Source: Polaromonas sp. YR568 (GTDB lineage Bacteria > Pseudomonadota > Gammaproteobacteria > Burkholderiales > Burkholderiaceae_C). From it: a DNA stretch of 32,627 bases. The notes under the pieces are model-generated. The model had not been told where the DNA came from. It saw only the letters and a program-made list of their open reading frames with translations, and did not search any database. How positions within the stretch are numbered: position 1 is the first letter of the stretch; each line of letters begins with the position of its first letter. The position numbers and the translations under genes are program-made. The stretch is taken from NCBI GenBank assembly GCA_945878995.1, contig CAMCUN010000041.1:1-32627 (forward strand). Reading direction: 5' to 3'. Shown here one piece after another: positions 9,006 to 16,595 of the stretch.

Positions 9006-9290
9006 ATGCCCGGACCAAAACGTTTTAACAAAGACAAGCGCCCCAAGCGCAACACCCAATCGCTGCTGTTCAAGCGCAAGCGCTTTTGCCGTTTCACCGT
9101 CGCTGGCGTCGAAGAAATCGACTACAAAGACGTGGACACGCTGCGCGACTTTATTGCTGAGAACGGCAAGATCATTCCCGCACGCCTGACCGGCACGCGC
9201 GCCATCTTCCAGCGCCAGCTCAACACCGCCATCAAACGCGCACGCTTTTTGGCCATGGTGCCGTACAGCGACCAACACCGCACCCTGTAA
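9006..9290 (+). CDS. rpsR: 30S ribosomal protein S18
   Basis: 94 residues: a basic N-terminal tail ([16 protein letters not shown]), then the S18 core with [19 protein letters not shown] and [21 protein letters not shown]18 is the partner of S6 in the 30S platform. A strong TAAGGAG lies 7 nt before the ATG, and the gene starts 10 nt after priB. Confidence 0.97.
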   Translation: MPGPKRFNKDKRPKRNTQSLLFKRKRFCRFTVAGVEEIDYKDVDTLRDFIAENGKIIPARLTGTRAIFQRQLNTAIKRARFLAMVPYSDQHRTL

Positions 9291-9302
9291 GGAGCCGAGA
9301 CC

Positions 9303-9755
9303 ATGCAAATTATTCTGCTCGACAAAGTCGTCAACCTCGGCAACCTCGGCGAGGTCGTCAAGGTCAAAGACGGTTACGCCCGCAACTTCTTGATCCCTTC
9401 GGGCCGCGCCCGCCGTGCCACGGCAGCCGCCATCAAAGAGTTTGAAGTCAAGCGCGCCGAACTTGAAAAAGTCGCCGCTGCCAAGCTGGCCGAATCACAA
9501 GCGCTGGGCGCCAAGCTCGGCGGCACCAGCATCAAGCTGACGCAAAAAGCCGGTGTGGACGGTCGCCTTTTTGGCTCCGTCACCAACGCCGACATTGCGG
9601 CCGAACTCAGCAAGGGCGGCTTTGCGGTCCTCAAGTCGCAAATTCGCATGCCCAACGGCCCCATCAAGGTGGTCGGCGACCACCCGGTCAGCGTGGCATT
9701 GCACACCGACGTGTTGGTGGACATCACGGTCACGGTGCTGGGCGAGACTGCTTAA
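9303..9755 (+). CDS. rplI: 50S ribosomal protein L9
   Basis: 150 residues, the full two-domain L9. The N-terminal domain has [21 protein letters not shown] and the signature [17 protein letters not shown]; a long helix (about 45-75) joins it to the C-terminal domain ([16 protein letters not shown]). AAGGAG precedes the ATG. It is the last gene of the ribosomal cluster and is followed 20 nt later by a terminator. Confidence 0.97.
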   Translation: MQIILLDKVVNLGNLGEVVKVKDGYARNFLIPSGRARRATAAAIKEFEVKRAELEKVAAAKLAESQALGAKLGGTSIKLTQKAGVDGRLFGSVTNADIAAELSKGGFAVLKSQIRMPNGPIKVVGDHPVSVALHTDVLVDITVTVLGETA

Positions 9756-9774
9756 GCTTTCTGGCTGCACCCTG

Positions 9775-9801
9775 AAAAGCCGCCTGAGGGCGGCTTTTTT
9801 T
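9775..9801 (+). terminator. Rho-independent terminator after rplI
   Basis: GCCGCC (9779-9784) and GGCGGC (9789-9794) form a perfect GC stem around a TGAG loop, with A residues before it and a run of seven T after it. Textbook intrinsic terminator for the rpsF-priB-rpsR-rplI transcript. Confidence 0.93.
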
Positions 9802-9946
9802 GTGCGTGTGCGGCACAGCTTTGTGTGCAAGCTGCTGCTTGAGTCTGGTCATGCGTGGCGAAGGACACTCCTAATAAGATTTACGCCTAAAAAGGGCGTC
9901 ACCTAGCGTCACAATGTGGGCAGATGCTTGACTTTATGACCATTGA

Positions 9947-9973
9947 TCAAGCCAGCGGATGCATCTGGCTTGA
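9947..9973. promoter_or_regulatory. Perfect 9-bp inverted repeat upstream of UPF0175 gene
   Basis: TCAAGCCAG (9947-9955) is exactly repeated in inverse as CTGGCTTGA (9965-9973), with a 9-nt spacer. It lies about 75 nt before the antitoxin-like start at 10047 in an otherwise featureless 245-nt gap. It could be an operator for autoregulation or just a hairpin; there is no T-run, so it is not a terminator. Confidence 0.35.
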
Positions 9974-10046
9974 ATGACTCGGCTCAATCAATGGATGAAT
10001 GGGCAGATTTTTTCAAGCGCTTTATCGGTTTATTCAAAGGGCTCAC

Positions 10047-10295
10047 ATGATGAGGACACTGACCATAGAACTACCGGTCGACGGGCTGCCCACGGCAGCA
10101 GAGTTGCCAGCTAATTTTCCGGATGAAGTTCGTTTTCTCTTGGCTGTGAAACTTTTTGAGCAGGGCCGCATTTCTTCGGGCAAAGCCGGGCGGCTGTGTG
10201 ACATGGGTAGAGTTGAATTTCTTTTGGCTGCCAGTCGCTCAGGGGTGCCCGTCGTTGATTTCAAGGGCGATGAATTGGCAGATGAGTTTGCCTGA
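10047..10295 (+). CDS. UPF0175-family antitoxin-like protein
   Basis: 82 residues. The pattern ELPANFPDEVRFLLAVKLFEQGRISSGKAGRLCDMGRVEFLL is that of UPF0175, small helix-turn-helix proteins that pair with DUF3368/PIN-domain genes as putative type II antitoxins. The frame is open to 9999, but the paired ATGs at 10047/10050 fit the family N-terminus (RTLTIELP) and have AAAGG 6-7 nt upstream. The stop codon overlaps the start of the following gene by one base (TGATG), a typical coupled toxin-antitoxin arrangement. The partner is frameshifted, so this antitoxin may now be an orphan. Confidence 0.8.
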   Translation: MMRTLTIELPVDGLPTAAELPANFPDEVRFLLAVKLFEQGRISSGKAGRLCDMGRVEFLLAASRSGVPVVDFKGDELADEFA

Positions 10296-10790
10296 TGCTG
10301 CTTGATCGCGCAGTCATCAATGCCGGCCCGCTGGTGGCCTTGTCACTGGCAGGGCGACTTGATGTGCTGCCTGCTCTGTTTGGTGAGTTCTGGATTCCGG
10401 AGCCTGTTTTTCATGAGGTGGTGTTCGCCGGTGTGGGTCGTCCAGGTGCAAATGAGCTGGCCGACCCGCAATGGACAGCTCACGTGAGCTCCGTGCCTGA
10501 CCTTGACCCCTTTGCTGATTGCTGAACTGGACTCTGGCGAGGCTGCGGTGATTGCGCTGGCGCGCAGCATGTGGCCCTGTATGGCCATCATCGATGAAAA
10601 GCGTGGCCGAAAGATTGCACATCAAGTTTATGAGTTGCCTGTCAAAGGAACCGCGGGCTTGTTGGTTGAAGCGCACCGACGCGGTTTGCCAGGCGATGTG
10701 CGCGAGACTTTGCTAAAGATAAAACGCGAAGGGTATTTCCTGTCGGATGCGGTCATTGAGGCTGCATACCAAGCCAGTCTGCGGAGCTGA
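10295..10790 (+). pseudogene. DUF3368 / PIN-domain protein, frameshifted
   Basis: Two frames together make one DUF3368 protein. The first (from 10295) gives VINAGPLVALSLAGRLDVLPALFGEFWIPEPV... and stops at 10525. The second, one frame over and readable from about 10506, gives LLIAELDSGEAAVIALAR, then IIDEKRGRKIA and VKGTAGLLVEAHRRGLPGDV, to 10790. The break maps to CCCCTTT at about 10507-10513: removing one T restores DPLLIAELDSGE. DUF3368 proteins are PIN-like putative nucleases paired with UPF0175. The first acidic position reads Asn (VINAGPL), a variant I recall in this family, while the later acidic residues are present. The gene is either an inactivated toxin or carries a one-base sequencing error. 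Confidence 0.8.
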
Positions 10791-10847
10791 ATGCACTGTC
10801 TGCGGCCACCAGGCGTTGGCGCTACATCCGAAGCGCACGCGGGCCAC

Positions 10848-10911
10848 TTGTCCACCGCCATTGCCCTGTTTTACAACGATGCTCCACCGCTTGTCCACAG
10901 CCTTGTGCACC
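10848..10911 (+). promoter_or_regulatory. DnaA-box-like cluster upstream of dnaB
   Basis: Three 9-mers resemble the DnaA box TTATCCACA: TTGTCCACC (10848-10856), TTGTCCACA (10891-10899) and TTGTGCACC (10903-10911). The middle one differs from the consensus at one position. They lie 50-110 nt before dnaB, all in the same orientation. They may let DnaA influence dnaB transcription; this is inference from sequence similarity only. Confidence 0.35.
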
Positions 10912-10913
10912 TC

Positions 10914-10934
10914 TTAGCGCTCAGGGGGCGCTAA
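10914..10934. promoter_or_regulatory. Perfect 7-bp inverted repeat before dnaB
   Basis: TTAGCGC (10914-10920) and GCGCTAA (10928-10934) flank a 7-nt spacer, 25 nt before the dnaB start and directly after the DnaA-box-like sequences. It could be an operator or a 5' leader hairpin. No T-run follows. Confidence 0.3.
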
Positions 10935-10959
10935 CATGGACGGCTAATTCAGGAGGTCC

Positions 10960-12357
10960 ATGTCAGCCCTTTTTTCTGCCGACCTAGAGCGCTACGGCTC
11001 AGACAAGCAAATTGCGCAATTGCGCATTCCCCCGCATTCCATTGAGGGCGAGTCCAGTGTGTTGGGGGGCTTGTTGCTGGACAACGGCGCTTGGGACCGC
11101 GTGGGTGATTTGCTGGTGGACAGCGATTTTTACCGCCATGAGCACAAACTCATTTATGCGGCCATCAGTTCTTTGATCAACGCCAGCAAGCCGGCCGACA
11201 TCATCACTGTTTTTGAGCACCTGCAAAGCCAGGGCAAGGCCGAGGACACGGGTGGCTTGATGTACCTCAACTCGCTGGCCCAGTACGTGCCGAGTGCGGC
11301 CAACGTGCGGCGCTACGCCGAGATCGTGCGCGAGCGCTCCATCTTGCGCAAGCTGGTGGCCGCCAGCGACGAGATCGCCACCAACGCGTTCAACCCCCAG
11401 GGCAGGCCGGTTGAGACCATCTTGGACGAGGCCGAGCAGAAAATTTTCAACATTGGTGAGGCCGGCTCGCGCATGAAGCAGGGCTTTCACAGCATGGATT
11501 CCTTGGTGGTTCAGCTGCTGGATCGAGTCACCGAAATGTCGGAAAACCCCAACGACATCACCGGCGTGCCCACCGGCTTTTACGACCTGGACAAAAACAC
11601 TTCTGGCCTGCAGCCCGGGGACTTGATCATCTTGGCGGCCCGCCCGTCGATGGGCAAAACAGCGCTGGCCATCAACATTGCCGAGCATGTGGCGCTCAAC
11701 GAGGGCTTGCCCGTGGCGGTGTTTTCCATGGAAATGGGCGCCTCGCAGCTGGCCGTGAGGATAGTGGGCTCCATAGGCCGCATCGACCAAGGTCACCTGC
11801 GCACCGGCAAGCTCACTGATGATGAATGGCCGCGGCTAACCGAGGCCATTGAAAAGTTGCGCAACATCTCGCTGCACATCGACGAAACCCCGGGCCTGAC
11901 GGTCAGCGAGCTGCGCGCCAACGCTCGCCGCCTGGCCCGCCAGTGCGGCAAGCTTGGCCTCATCGTGGTCGACTATCTGCAGCTCATGAGCACCTCCATG
12001 TCGGGCGACGAGAACCGCGCCACGGCGGTGGGCGAGATTTCCCGCGGTTTAAAGATGCTGGCCAAAGAGCTGCAATGCCCGGTGATTGCCCTGTCGCAGC
12101 TCAGCCGTGGCGTGGAGTCACGCACGGACAAGCGCCCCTTGATGAGTGACTTGCGCGAGTCCGGCGCCATTGAGCAAGACGCCGACGTCATCATGTTCAT
12201 TTACCGCGACGAGTACTACACCAAAGAAGCCTGCAAAGAGCCAGGCGTGGCCGAGATCATCATCAGCAAGCAACGCAATGGCCCCACCGGCACCACCAAG
12301 CTCGGGTTTGTGAAGCACCACACCAAGTTTGAAAACCTCGCCATAGGGGACTATTGA
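10960..12357 (+). CDS. dnaB: Replicative DNA helicase
   Basis: 465 residues, standard DnaB length. The N-terminal domain (about 15-120; PPHSIEGESSVLGGLLLD) mediates hexamer and primase contacts; the RecA-like C-terminal domain has Walker A ARPSMGKT (227-234), a Walker B-like LIVVDYLQLM with D338, and the motif-4 region SRGLKMLAKEL...LSQLSRGVE (361-386). The late KQRNGPTG motif, which carries the arginine finger, is also intact. DnaB unwinds DNA ahead of the replication fork. No intein is present. AGGAGG lies 4 nt before the ATG. The usual location downstream of rplI is kept, but with the UPF0175/DUF3368 pair inserted between. Confidence 0.97.
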   Translation: MSALFSADLERYGSDKQIAQLRIPPHSIEGESSVLGGLLLDNGAWDRVGDLLVDSDFYRHEHKLIYAAISSLINASKPADIITVFEHLQSQGKAEDTGGLMYLNSLAQYVPSAANVRRYAEIVRERSILRKLVAASDEIATNAFNPQGRPVETILDEAEQKIFNIGEAGSRMKQGFHSMDSLVVQLLDRVTEMSENPNDITGVPTGFYDLDKNTSGLQPGDLIILAARPSMGKTALAINIAEHVALNEGLPVAVFSMEMGASQLAVRIVGSIGRIDQGHLRTGKLTDDEWPRLTEAIEKLRNISLHIDETPGLTVSELRANARRLARQCGKLGLIVVDYLQLMSTSMSGDENRATAVGEISRGLKMLAKELQCPVIALSQLSRGVESRTDKRPLMSDLRESGAIEQDADVIMFIYRDEYYTKEACKEPGVAEIIISKQRNGPTGTTKLGFVKHHTKFENLAIGDY

Positions 12358-12398
12358 GTTGGGCCGGGTTTAGGGCGTGCCGCTGGCGCTTGGTCGTC

Positions 12399-12756
12399 TA
12401 AGGTGATGCTTGTGAAATGGCACGATTCGCTTGCAGGCAAGCTCCTACAAAAACAAGCAGTTTCTCCCCTGTAGGAGCCAGCCTGCTGGCGAATGGTTGC
12501 CTGAGGCGATGCCTGCGAACCGGCACGATTCGCATGCAGGCAAGCTACAAAAACCAGACAGCGTTTCCCCTGTAGGAGCCAGCCTGCTAGCGAATGGTTG
12601 TCTGAGGTGATGCCTGCGAACCGGCACGATTCGCTTGCAGGCAAGCTCCTACAAAAACAAGACAGCGTTTCCCCTGTAGGAGCCGGCCTGCTGGCGAATG
12701 GTTGTCTGAGGTGATGCCTGCGAACCGGCACGATTCGCTTGCAGGCAAGCTCCTAC
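12399..12756. repeat. REP-type repeat cluster between dnaB and maiA
   Basis: Same family as the repeats at 1-182. Complete units lie at 12471-12548, 12572-12652 and 12676-12756, spaced 101-104 nt; a half unit with only the right arm is at about 12399-12448. Heads read gtaggagccagcctgctggc with small changes and tails are the inverted relative. The first full unit has lost four bases in its tail (gcaagctac). Linkers between units are themselves conserved (aaaacaagacagcgtttccc), so the array grew by duplication of repeat plus linker. It fills the 447-nt gap between dnaB and maiA; the stacked hairpins may end dnaB transcription, since no conventional terminator is seen. Confidence 0.88.
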
Positions 12757-12804
12757 AAAGACAAAAATCACCCGGCCCCGCCGCGCTCCGTTATGCTGCG
12801 CGGC

Positions 12805-13443
12805 ATGATGAAGCTCTACAACTTTTTCCGCTCTTCCGCCTCCTACCGCGTGCGCATTGCGCTGGCGCTCAAAGGCTTGCCCTACACCTACATGCCCGTG
12901 CACTTGCTGCGCGGTGAGCATAAAAAACCGGAGTTTGCGGCCCTGTCGGCAGACGGCTTTGTGCCCTTGCTGGAAGATGGCGGGGCTTACCTGTCGCAGT
13001 CCATGGCCATCATCGAGTACATCGATGAAACCCACCCCACGCCGCCTTTGTTGCCCCAAGACTCCGTGGGCCGCGCGCAGGTCAGGGCGCTGGCCCAGTC
13101 GGTGGCTTGCGACATTCACCCGCTCAACAACTTGCGGGTGCTCAAGTACCTGGTGCGCGAGCTCAAGATCAGCGAAGACGCCAAAAACGACTGGTACCGC
13201 CACTGGTGCCGCGAGGGTTTTTTGTCGCTGGAGCGCCAACTGCTGCGCTCGCCTGCGGGCGCCTTTTGCCATGGCGACAGCCCCACCTTGGCCGACTGCT
13301 GCCTGGTGCCGCAGGTGGTCAATGCGCAGCGCCTGGAGGTCGACTTCCAGGGGCTGGACCGCATCCAAGCCATTTTTGAGGCGTGCATGCGCCTAGACGC
13401 CTTTCAAGCGGCCGACCCGAGCCGCTGCCCGGATGCCGAATAA
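12805..13443 (+). CDS. maiA: Zeta-class GST, maleylacetoacetate (or maleylpyruvate) isomerase
   Basis: 212 residues, the exact size usual for this family. The N-terminal thioredoxin-like domain has YNFFRSSASYRVRIALALKG, where the SSxxYRVRIAL motif holds the catalytic serine region, and QSMAIIEYIDE (the glutathione-binding QS pair). The helical C-terminal domain has the NNLRVLKYL motif and GDSPTLADCCLVPQV. The enzyme uses glutathione to isomerise maleylacetoacetate to fumarylacetoacetate in tyrosine/homogentisate breakdown; maleylpyruvate isomerase of gentisate degradation is the close alternative. No other pathway gene is in view. The start is ATG 12805 or 12808; neither has a clear ribosome-binding site. 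The REP cluster ends only 48 nt upstream. Confidence 0.85.
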   Translation: MMKLYNFFRSSASYRVRIALALKGLPYTYMPVHLLRGEHKKPEFAALSADGFVPLLEDGGAYLSQSMAIIEYIDETHPTPPLLPQDSVGRAQVRALAQSVACDIHPLNNLRVLKYLVRELKISEDAKNDWYRHWCREGFLSLERQLLRSPAGAFCHGDSPTLADCCLVPQVVNAQRLEVDFQGLDRIQAIFEACMRLDAFQAADPSRCPDAE

Positions 13444-14266
13444 ACCGGCCCATGCTGTGCCGCGGGATTGGTTGCTGCCCCAGTGGCCAGCCCCCGCCCA
13501 TGTGCAGGCCGTGATGACGACCTGCTCTGGCGGCATCTCCACAGGCCTTTTCAGCAGCATGAACCTGGGCGAGCATGTGGGCGACGAGCCGGCGGCGGTG
13601 GCGGCCAATCGGGCCAAGTTGGCCGACCTTTTGGCGGCGCAGCCTGTGTTCATGCGCCAAGTCCATGGCACTGCGGTGGCGCATGTGGACGCAAGCAGCG
13701 AGGCCTTACAAGCCGATGGGGCACTCACTAAGCAGCGCGGCCAGGCTTGCACCGTCATGGTGGCCGACTGCCTGCCCGTGCTCCTCACCCACGAGCGCGT
13801 GCCCGTGGTGGCGGCCTTGCACGCGGGCTGGCGCGGGCTGGCAGGGCAGGGCGGCCACACATTCCATGGCGTGGTTGAGTCCGGCTGGGTCGAGCTGCAG
13901 GCGGCCACGGGCTTGCAAGGCAAAGACCTTTCAGCGGGCCTCATGGCCTGGCTGGGGCCTTGCATAGGCCCTGAGGTTTTTGAAGTAGGTGCAGAAGTGC
14001 GACAGGCTTTTGTGGCCGGTCAGCCTGAATCGCATGTTTGTTTCAAGCCGGCTCCCAATGGCAAGTACCTGGCCGATTTGCCCCAACTGGCCCGCCTGCG
14101 CTTGCAGCGCTTGGGCATTCACCGAATTTTTGGCAATGATGGCAGCCGCCCCTGGTGCACTGTGTCTGAGTCAGCCTTCTTTTCGCACAGGCGCGTCAGC
14201 GGCAGGCCCGGCGCCCTCGCCGGCGACACCGGGGGCCGCATGGCCGCTTGCATCTGGCTGGACTGA
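13433..14266 (+). CDS. pgeF: Purine nucleoside phosphorylase / polyphenol oxidase family (YfiH, LACC1-like)
   Basis: 277 residues. Signature motifs of the YfiH family are all present: FMRQVHGT (H78), VMVADCLPVLLT (C113) and AALHAGWRGLAG (H130), the three zinc ligands, then GPCIGPEVFEVG and the SESAFFSHRR ending. Members act on purine nucleosides (phosphorolysis and deamination); some are named PgeF for a peptidoglycan-editing role, and older annotation calls them laccases. It overlaps the end of maiA by 11 nt, suggesting coupled translation. Its last 96 nt overlap the convergent gene ending at 14171. Confidence 0.93.
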   Translation: MPNKPAHAVPRDWLLPQWPAPAHVQAVMTTCSGGISTGLFSSMNLGEHVGDEPAAVAANRAKLADLLAAQPVFMRQVHGTAVAHVDASSEALQADGALTKQRGQACTVMVADCLPVLLTHERVPVVAALHAGWRGLAGQGGHTFHGVVESGWVELQAATGLQGKDLSAGLMAWLGPCIGPEVFEVGAEVRQAFVAGQPESHVCFKPAPNGKYLADLPQLARLRLQRLGIHRIFGNDGSRPWCTVSESAFFSHRRVSGRPGALAGDTGGRMAACIWLD

Positions 14267-14479
14267 GCTGGCTGCGGCCTGCGCCTGGGCTGCCTCTTGC
14301 GCCCGCCTGGCGCGCTTGCGGCCAGGGGTGCCCATGATGTACAGCACAATGCCTAAGGGCAAGGCACCGTAAAACAATAAAGTGGTGAATGCACCCAGCA
14401 AAGTGCCGTTGGGGCTGGCAGCCTCGGCCACGCTCATCATGAGCACCACATACATCCAGGCAATCGCTACCAAATACAT
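14171..14479 (-). CDS. Small membrane protein of unknown function
   Basis: 102 residues; I do not recognise a named family with certainty. Residues 1-20 (MYLVAIAWMYVVLMMSVAEA) and about 26-51 (GTLLGAFTTLLFYGALPLGIVLYIMG) form two membrane segments. After GTPGRKRARR the protein becomes an alanine/proline-rich, probably cytoplasmic tail. The frame is open to 14650, but ATG 14479 is preceded by AGGAG about 7 nt upstream and begins at the first membrane segment. The 3' end overlaps pgeF in opposite orientation. Similar two-helix proteins are widespread in Burkholderiales, which supports it as a real gene. Confidence 0.72.
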   Translation of the reverse strand: MYLVAIAWMYVVLMMSVAEAASPNGTLLGAFTTLLFYGALPLGIVLYIMGTPGRKRARRAQEAAQAQAAASSVQPDASGHAAPGVAGEGAGPAADAPVRKEG

Positions 14480-14717
14480 AAATAAACTCCTGTGAGTCAG
14501 TTTAGTCAGCAAGTTGAAATACTGCTGCGGCACAGTCTTTATGGCCGACACTTGCAACATTTGCTTACAGGTCAAAAAGGACCATGGTGAGGCGTTTTGC
14601 ATGCCCTGACCGCTGTTTGTTTTGCTTTGACTCCACCAAGCAACTGACATTTTTTGCCGTTGAGCTCGGTCAGCTCATGAGTCAATCTTTAAAATAATTC
14701 TCCAGGAGACGATGGGC
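14480..14717. promoter_or_regulatory. Divergent region upstream of phaC
   Basis: 238 nt between the small membrane-protein gene (minus) and phaC (plus). An AT-rich TAAAATAAT (14690-14698) sits just before the phaC ribosome-binding site AGGAG (14704-14708), but I find no matching -35 at proper spacing. The near-palindrome TGCTGCGGCA (14523-14532) could be a site for a repressor such as PhaR; this is speculation. Confidence 0.3.
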
Positions 14718-16448
14718 ATGACAACCGACAATCAATGGGCGCAATCTGCTCAGCAATTCCAAGCCATGCTGGCCGAGAATTTTCAAAAAGCCATGTCTGC
14801 CTTCGCTCCTGGCGCTGCGCCAGGTGCAGCACCCGGCCTGTCAGGCCTGATGCCGCAGGCCGATGCGATGGCCGGCGTTCACCTGGACCCCGCCAAAATG
14901 CTGGAAATCCAGCAAGCGTATTTGAAACAAGCCACCGCGCTGTGGAACGCGTCCCTGGACCCTGGAGCCAAATCAGCGCCGCCCACAGACAGGCGTTTTG
15001 CCTCCGAGGCCTGGAGCGCCAACCCGGTCTCGCAATTTGCCGCGTCTTCCTATCTTGTCAACGCCAAGGCATTGGCGGACCTGGCCGACGCAGTAGAGGG
15101 CGATGACAAGACCCGTGCCCGCGTGCGTTTTGCAGTGGAGCAATGGCTGGCTGCCACCTCCCCCAGCAACTTTTTGGCGCTCAACCCCGAGGCCCAGAAA
15201 AAAGCCCTGGAGACCCAAGGCCAGAGCTTGGCCAAAGGCCTAGAGAACATGGTTCACGACATGAACCAAGGCCATGTGTCCATGACCGACGAGAGCGTGT
15301 TCGAGGTGGGCCGCAACGTGGCCACCACCGAGGGCGCGGTGGTTTTTGAAAACGAGTTTTTCCAACTCATTGAATACAAGCCCCTCACGCCCAAGGTCTT
15401 TGAGCGGCCGTTTTTGCTGGTGCCGCCTTGCATCAACAAGTTCTACATTTTGGACTTGCAGCCCGACAACTCGCTGATCCGCTACCTGGTGGCGCAAGGC
15501 CACCGCACTTTTGTGCTGAGCTGGCGCAACCCCGACGAGTCCATGCAGGACAAAAGCTGGGACGACTACATCGGCCAGGCGGCCATTCAGGCCATTGAGC
15601 TGACCCGCGAGATCTCGGGCGCCAAAGACATCAATGCCTTGGGCTTTTGCGTGGGCGGCACCATCTTGGGCACAGCCCTGGCCGTGCTGGCCGCGCGCGG
15701 TGAAAAGCCGGTGCACAGCGTCACCTTCTTGACCGCTTTGCTGGACTTCAGCAACACCGGCGTGCTCGACATCTTCATCGACGAGCAGGCCGTGCGCTTT
15801 CGCGAAATGCAAATGGGGCAGGGCGGTTTGCTCAAGGGCCAAGACTTGGGTTCGACCTTCAGCTTTTTGCGGCCCAACGACTTGGTGTGGAACTACGTGG
15901 TGGGCAACTACCTCAAGGGCGAGACACCGCCGCCCTTTGACCTGCTCTACTGGAACAGCGACTCGACCAACCTGCCCGGCCCCTTTTACACCTGGTACCT
16001 GCGCAACACCTACCTGGAAAACAAGCTCATCAAGCCCGGCAAGCTCACCGTGTGCGGCCAGAAGATAGACCTGGGTCAGATCAACATCCCCACTTACATT
16101 TACGGCTCGCGCGAAGACCACATCGTGCCCATTGAAGGCGCTTATGCCAGCACCCAGGTGCTGCCGGGTAAAAAGCGTTTTGTCATGGGAGCCTCTGGCC
16201 ACATTGCCGGCGTCATCAACCCCCCGGCCAAAAACAAACGCTCTTACTGGACCCATGACAAACTGCCCCCCACCCACGCCGACTGGCTGGCCGGCGCCAC
16301 AGAACACCCGGGCAGCTGGTGGAGCGACTGGAGCGCCTGGCTCAAGCCCTTGGCCGGCAAGCAAGTGCCTGCCCCCAAAACCTACGGCAGCCGCAAGCAC
16401 AAGGCCATAGAGCCTGCGCCCGGCCGTTACGTCAAGGCCAAGGCTTGA
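14718..16448 (+). CDS. phaC: Class I poly(3-hydroxyalkanoate) synthase
   Basis: 576 residues, the class I size. It polymerises 3-hydroxybutyryl-CoA into PHB on the granule surface. The catalytic triad is visible: C311 in the lipase-like box GFCVGGT, D467 in GSREDHIVP and H495 in GASGHIAGVINPP. The Asp-His spacing of 28 equals that of the Cupriavidus enzyme. The N-terminal ~190 residues are the variable class I domain, starting with an Ala/Gly-rich stretch. ATG 14718 is chosen over the in-frame ATG 14712 because AGGAG (14704-14708) is then 9 nt away rather than 3. First gene of phaCAB; phaA follows after 147 nt. Confidence 0.96.
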   Translation: MTTDNQWAQSAQQFQAMLAENFQKAMSAFAPGAAPGAAPGLSGLMPQADAMAGVHLDPAKMLEIQQAYLKQATALWNASLDPGAKSAPPTDRRFASEAWSANPVSQFAASSYLVNAKALADLADAVEGDDKTRARVRFAVEQWLAATSPSNFLALNPEAQKKALETQGQSLAKGLENMVHDMNQGHVSMTDESVFEVGRNVATTEGAVVFENEFFQLIEYKPLTPKVFERPFLLVPPCINKFYILDLQPDNSLIRYLVAQGHRTFVLSWRNPDESMQDKSWDDYIGQAAIQAIELTREISGAKDINALGFCVGGTILGTALAVLAARGEKPVHSVTFLTALLDFSNTGVLDIFIDEQAVRFREMQMGQGGLLKGQDLGSTFSFLRPNDLVWNYVVGNYLKGETPPPFDLLYWNSDSTNLPGPFYTWYLRNTYLENKLIKPGKLTVCGQKIDLGQINIPTYIYGSREDHIVPIEGAYASTQVLPGKKRFVMGASGHIAGVINPPAKNKRSYWTHDKLPPTHADWLAGATEHPGSWWSDWSAWLKPLAGKQVPAPKTYGSRKHKAIEPAPGRYVKAKA

Positions 16449-16595
16449 GCGCGTTGCAGCCCCTTTGGACGCTCATGTATTGCAAAGCTGACTGACCCGC
16501 TCAGGCTCCAAGCTGTAGCCTTCAATTGACCGGTCTGCTCGCGCCACACCCTTGAAGTTACCGCACTTTTTTCAACCTGAATCACGAGGAAACAC

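Noticed and set aside
12351..12731. Minus-strand frames across the REP cluster with a repeating peptide
   Set aside because: The peptide repeats simply mirror the REP units; no independent coding evidence.
12399..12756. Regularly spaced repeats resembling a CRISPR array
   Set aside because: The 'spacers' are conserved between units, the repeats are ~80 nt and internally palindromic, and there are no cas genes. This is a REP cluster.
14523..14532. Near-palindrome TGCTGCGGCA as a definite PhaR operator
   Set aside because: Too short and imperfect; I cannot support the specific regulator from sequence alone.
15240..16400. Long minus-strand open frame (386 codons) inside phaC
   Set aside because: Same kind of GC-driven shadow; the catalytic triad of PhaC is on the plus strand.
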